From the NCBI GenBank assembly GCA_049999765.1, contig JBNGIQ010009516.1, positions 1-34,112 of the forward strand: a DNA stretch of 34,112 nt, in the 5' to 3' direction. The notes beneath the pieces are model-generated. The model did no database searches, was not told where the DNA came from, and worked only from the letters and a program-made list of their open reading frames with translations. This stretch comes from Phaeoceros laevis. Lineage: Eukaryota; Anthocerotophyta; Anthocerotopsida; Notothyladales. Of this stretch, positions 29,852 through 34,112 are shown piece by piece (positions within the stretch are counted from its first letter, which is position 1; each line of letters begins with the position of its first letter). The translations under genes and the position numbers were made by a program.

Positions 29852-31879
29852 TCAATGACATATCTTGGTGGAAACATGGAAGGAGTTCGCGAGGACACTA
29901 GAAAACCTTGTACAGTAGTCTTGGTGACCAGTTCGAAGACAGTGTGGTGCACTGCATACGCCCCTGTCTACTTCAACCCTCAAAGTGTGGCATTGTCGCT
30001 GTTCAACAAGGCTATGAATTGGCTGCTCAGCAGACGCCTAATGACAGGTCAGCTTATTTAAAGCCCTCGCCCAGAGCATCGCTCTGGTTCAGACCTTAAA
30101 CATAAGCATGTTTGATGTTGGCTGACCTGTGCTTGCCATGTCGACCAACAGGGTTCAAGCTTCTGGAGTTGAATATTTTGAGTCCCACCACCACGAAGTC
30201 AGGAGACCATGATGCTCCCATTCCCGAGGAAGAGGCACCATAACAATATCATTGTTTGTGAGCACAGTGTCAAGTCTGGCAGTTTCAAATGGTAAATCAT
30301 AAATGCACTTGGAGTCTTAACCAATGAACCTGTGGTGGCAGATTGTTGCTCTTGAGGATGTGTATCAAGGAAGTGTCCATGAAGGCTCTTGCTCGAGCTT
30401 CATATGGATGGCAGCGTTGATCAGCTGGAAACTTACGAGAACAGTTGTCGTGGTCTCAGATGCTTAAAGTCATATGACGGATGCTTACAAGTGGCCTAAC
30501 ACAATTTGCTGTATACATGAGCAGAAAGTGGCCTGGGAGCATGGTGTATGCCTCGTAGTTGAAGCAAGGTGTACACGAGGTTGGGGAAAGCACCTGATGG
30601 TGGTAGACCTGGAAGTAGTATGCTTGTCATAAATTGATGAGGTGTGGTACATACGTGCTCCTTGCCCTCTGCCAGGCCCTGCAATTTACAAGTAGCACTT
30701 GCTAATTAACTTTGGAGAACGGGTAGCCTTGACGGAAGCCAGACCTTTTCCAGGTGCATATATAACTTACCCCTGATTCAATCAAGCCGACGTGTAGAGG
30801 TGCCTCTTCGTCGAAGCAGCGTGAATATGTAGAGGTGGCCGGAAAGCAGAGCTCTAAATTGATACTTGAGACCTGTGTAGTATCAATTTGAGGAGTACGT
30901 GCAGCAGTTGATGATGTCCCCCGTGCCAGTTGCATTGCAACTCGGGGGATATCAACGGGTAGTAAATACTCGGTTGCACAGGCAAACAAGCAAAATCATA
31001 TCTCTCGCTCTGTGTCTGTGAGGACTCGTTTGCTGAGTTTTGCAAGCCTGTGGTGTAGTTTTGGTACTTTGGTGAACACGCTCAAGACATGAGGGAGTTC
31101 TCCGCCTCTGGTTTCCAGGACAATCGTGAGCCCCTACTAATGAGACAAAGTGGTTAAGACAGACTAGACTCTGAGTGATGAGCACAGGGAACTCTTTTAA
31201 GTAGTGCTACATGTCGGTGATGCTCTCCGGTCTCCAGGCCTGGGGCCAGCTCTTGAAGTGTGTGAGGAACGTTGATGACCCAAGCGTGCCGCTGACACAC
31301 AAAGCTTCTCTCTCCTGCTACCGGCAACTCCCTACGCCCGGTCCCTCACCCTTACCCCATACATGGTAAGGCACGGCTAAGTATGCGCTTTCACCATCCC
31401 CATCCATGGCCACCATGCGCCAACCCCACCCCCCTCCATCCCTCCATGGCCCGACATGCGCCAAACCCCAACCCACACATGCGATGCCATGCGCCAGCCT
31501 GCGACAAACCCCGCGCGCGGCACTTCAAGAAAACCAAGCGCAGGAATAGGAAACGAAAAGTGGGTTCCCCATTGGGAACTGATCCGCCCCGGGGGGGCGC
31601 TTAACCATGCGGTTCTTACACCGGTAGAGCATGGTCTCTGCCATGGTATAGCGCGGCTCTTTTCTACTACTACTACTACTACTGCCAGCCTCGCGTCCCC
31701 ACGGTTTTGCTTGTTTCCTTGACGGTGCTGGCTTTGACCACGTGCTATTGAGCTGGCTTTCACCACCGTCTTCTCTCTTTTTAAAGCTTGAGCTCTGCGC
31801 CCTTGTAGGAAGTGGTGAAGCGCAATAGTCGAACTCGTGGGAGCAAGTTGTCATCTGATTTCCTTGGAAGGTAGCAAGT
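29852..31879. other. 2-kb intergenic region, no gene recognised
   Basis: No conserved open frame was recognised. I looked for a displaced DYW domain after the PPR stop (an HSEKLA-like or CxxCH segment) and saw none. A small inverted repeat (CCTTACC...GGTAAGG, 31351-31372) and a CTA triplet run lie near its end; 31390-31530 is C-rich, as near a promoter. CTTTTTAAAGC at about 31776 is a weak TATA-like site for the Roco gene. Confidence 0.4.
31664..31684 (+). repeat. (CTA)7 microsatellite
   Basis: A pure CTA/TAC triplet run of seven units in the leader or promoter of the Roco gene, about 200 bases before its ATG. Likely length-polymorphic. Confidence 0.8.
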
Positions 31880-34112
31880 ATGGAGGCGGAGGGTAGCCCC
31901 GGGCCGGCGCCGCAAGCTCTTTCGGCAGAGGACATGGTTGCCCTTGCAACCGCCCTCTTGCCCTCTCTTCTTCTTCAACAAACCCACATTCCCAGGAACG
32001 CCTACGGCGAGGTTGGCTACCCGATCCCACATGGCAAGACGGTCATGAGGATCGAGAAAAAGGGGATGGAGTGGGTGGCAGGTTGGGTGCGTGCAGCGCG
32101 TCCAGATCTGACGGATGCCTGCACCCACGGACTCGCCTTGGCTCTCCTCTCCCTTGGCAGTCGTACATGGTTTCAACAGGGCACAGAAGACCCGACTCTA
32201 AGGGTTCACGAAGATGTTGGCGATGCGATAGTTGTGAGCGAGGAGGCGGTGGCAGCATTCTACGAAACCCTCCACTCCAACTGCGTTGTGAGGGAGCTGG
32301 ATATCGAAGGAGCTGCATTTGGCACGCCAGCGGCAGCTGCACATCTGGGCCGATGCCTCAACCTCAACTCCACTCTCCGACAACTGGACATCTGGGTCGG
32401 CGGAGACTGGGGCGAAGCAGCGTGGACTGCCTTGTCGGAGGCGCTCACCTCCAACGCCACCATCGAAAAAGTCTGCGTCTTTCGTGTCCCAGCTGGAATG
32501 AGTAGCCACGTAAGCGCCACATTCGCGGCAGCCTCGCAAAAGTTGTCCGCCCGTCTTTCTGGTTGAGCCCCGGTAAAGATGCTCCACTAGAAAGAGCGAC
32601 ATGGGGGTGTATGGAGGGCTGGGCCCACGTGCTCAAGCATGAGCGTTGCACGCTCACACACCTTGACTTGAGATTGTTGTTGCCAGCACAAGGTGGACTT
32701 GTGGCCATCCGTGAGGCCCTGCTCACCAACACCACTATGAAAACGCTGAGCATTGGCCCCTGGTCCGACGCGGCAATGATGAACATTGAAGAATGGTCCG
32801 GCACGGCAATGGTGAACATTGAAGAAGCGGATGCAGAGGCCCTGGCGGCCATGCTGCGCACCAACACTACTCTCACATTCCTGTACATGAACCGTTCAGG
32901 CATTCTGTGGAACGCCATGGTGGTTGAGCAGGGTTTGTCATGCAACAGCAGCTTGAAGGAGCTTCGCATCAGCCTGGACCCCGATGGTGCAAACGCACTC
33001 ATGACGTTGCTGCAGGGGCTTGGGGGACCTATTACTACTAGTACAGCTACACCAGCTAGCAACGCTAGCAGCACTTGTCCCTCACAGCTCAAAACGTTGT
33101 GGCTCGGAACCAATGATGGTCGAGGCTTCCCCACAACCAAGCCTTGAGAGACATGCTGGCCTCCAATCGCACCCTGCTCTTCCTCGCCCTCGACGATGCA
33201 CCTTATTCCAAGGAAGAGTGGGCCACAACCATCCTCCCCGCACTCGCCAACAACCAATCCCTTACAAAGCTCCGCCTTGAGTACTGCCCGGGAGTGGATG
33301 GTGAGCTTGTTTATGACGCTCTCTTGGAGCTTTTGGAGTCCAACACTTGCCTCCAGAGAATCGACCCTAACGAGACACCTTTGGATATTGAAGGTAAGGC
33401 TGAGGTCGTGAAGGAACAGATAGAGGCCAACAAGGAGTACAGAGCAGCCTTGAAGGATGTTCCCACCACTCTCACCAAGTCATGCCGCCTAGTGCTTTGC
33501 GGCTCTCCCTATGCAGGAAAGTCCACACTCCTGGACACCATGATGCACCAGTATGGCCATGGGGAGCAACGCCATGGCTACTCCTACTATCAACACATAG
33601 TGAAAAAGTGGCTATTCAAAGATGACGACAAGCTTGAGCTTAGCAGGAGAACAAGGGGGATCGACATTTACCCCTTGAAAATCCAGGATTTGACCATGCG
33701 GATGTGGGATTTTGCCGGTCAAACAGAATTTCATTGTTTGCAAGACTTCATTTTCCCCAACGGCACTAGTGTCCATGCTGCTGGTGCTTTCGTCTTCGCC
33801 TTCAACCCCATACTCGATTCGAATGAGAGCGGAGGAGGAGGAGGAGGCCTTCGGTTAAAAAAAAAGCAACACTTTGACCATGAGTTTTCCTACTGGCTTA
33901 GGTTCATTTGTTCTAACTCCAAACCCCGACCTTCTCGGGCATCCAAGCCTTCCGTGTTTGTTGTCATTACGCGCAAGGACAAGTTTACAAGTGAAAAGAG
34001 GAGGCAAGAGATGATGAGGATGGCAGAGGAGTGGGTTTGGGATATGGCCATTAAATTTGAGCACTTGATTGATATGGAAGTTGATACGATGGAAGTTCAC
34101 AACCTCTTCTTT
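31880..34112 (+). CDS. LRR-Roc (Roco family) GTPase, partial, with two frame losses
   Basis: Starts at the ATG at 31880 and is open at the window end. Leucine-rich repeats of ribonuclease-inhibitor style (NSTLRQLDIWVGG, NTTMKTLSI, NTTLTFLYMN, NQSLTKLRLEY) fill roughly the first 480 residues. A Ras-of-complex GTPase domain follows: P-loop CGSPYAGKSTLLD (33497-33535), a switch-II DxxGQ in WDFAGQTEFH, and a G4-like TRKDK. The COR domain would lie beyond the window. Roco proteins are multi-domain GTPases; in Arabidopsis the only member is TORNADO1, while other lineages have more. The frame is lost by one base near 32563 and again near 33130 (in a C run), and the LRR register continues exactly across both, so I take them as single-base losses and not introns. 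Kinase or other C-terminal output cannot be judged here. Confidence 0.82.

Noticed and set aside
29852-31879. tRNA, CRISPR or transposon in the 2-kb gap
   Set aside because: No cloverleaf, spaced-repeat array, terminal repeats with target duplication or transposase-like frame could be seen.
32505-32592. A short intron explaining the first frame change in the Roco gene
   Set aside because: Candidate donors (GTAAGC, GTAAAG) and acceptors (CTAG, AAAG) either give the wrong phase or an intron of about 22 bases; the LRR register is kept without any intron.
1-34112. Reassigned stop codons (TAA/TAG read as sense, as in some green algae)
   Set aside because: The two PPR genes, OSB and BURP copy 1 use TAG, TAA or TGA as true ends and have no internal TAA/TAG in over 9 kb of coding sequence; the exceptional stops are single lesions at non-Gln positions.

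Overview
The window is nuclear DNA from a land plant, most likely a non-seed plant with a compact gene structure (a lycophyte such as Selaginella fits best; a bryophyte is possible). The evidence is spliceosomal genes with very short GT-AG introns (mostly 75-110 bp), plant-only families (BURP, OSB ssDNA-binding protein with a PDF motif, two PLS-type PPR proteins, a plant receptor-like kinase), and two families that seed plants lack or barely keep (a Slo/BK-type K+ channel and an LRR-Roc GTPase). Exon models below were built by hand from splice sites, reading phase and family motifs; the species is an inference.

Layout: (1) 1-296, minus, 3' part missing: secreted Lys/Asp/Glu-repeat protein. 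(2) 830-2247, plus: organellar single-stranded DNA-binding protein (OSB), 5 exons, intact. (3) 2935-5844, minus: intronless PPR protein that carries an OSB-type PDF motif at its N terminus. (4) 6245-11463, minus: Slo/BK-like potassium channel in 17 exons. (5) 11966-15098, plus: GLE1 mRNA-export nucleoporin in 11 exons, head-to-head with the channel. (6) 15811-18331, plus: receptor-like kinase whose ectodomain resembles a 3D/RlpA-type double-psi beta-barrel. (7) 19968-21225, plus: intact BURP protein; 21888-23263, plus: decayed tandem BURP copy. (8) 23427-24601, minus: short-chain dehydrogenase lacking its NNAG segment. (9) 25145-29851, plus: a 1568-residue intronless PPR protein with eight unusual enlarged repeats. 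(10) 31880-34112, plus: LRR-Roc (Roco) protein running off the window.

There is no operon logic here; the genes are independent. Themes are organelle nucleic-acid handling (OSB and two PPR proteins), nuclear export (GLE1), and membrane or surface functions (channel, kinase, BURP). The OSB gene and the PDF-PPR gene are neighbours that share a rare motif.

A window-wide peculiarity is that five otherwise well-conserved genes (channel, GLE1, kinase, second BURP, Roco) carry isolated one- or two-base frame losses or single nonsense codons, several inside homopolymers, while the OSB, both PPR genes and the first BURP gene are open throughout. Either these are recent lesions or the underlying assembly has residual indel errors; reads would decide.
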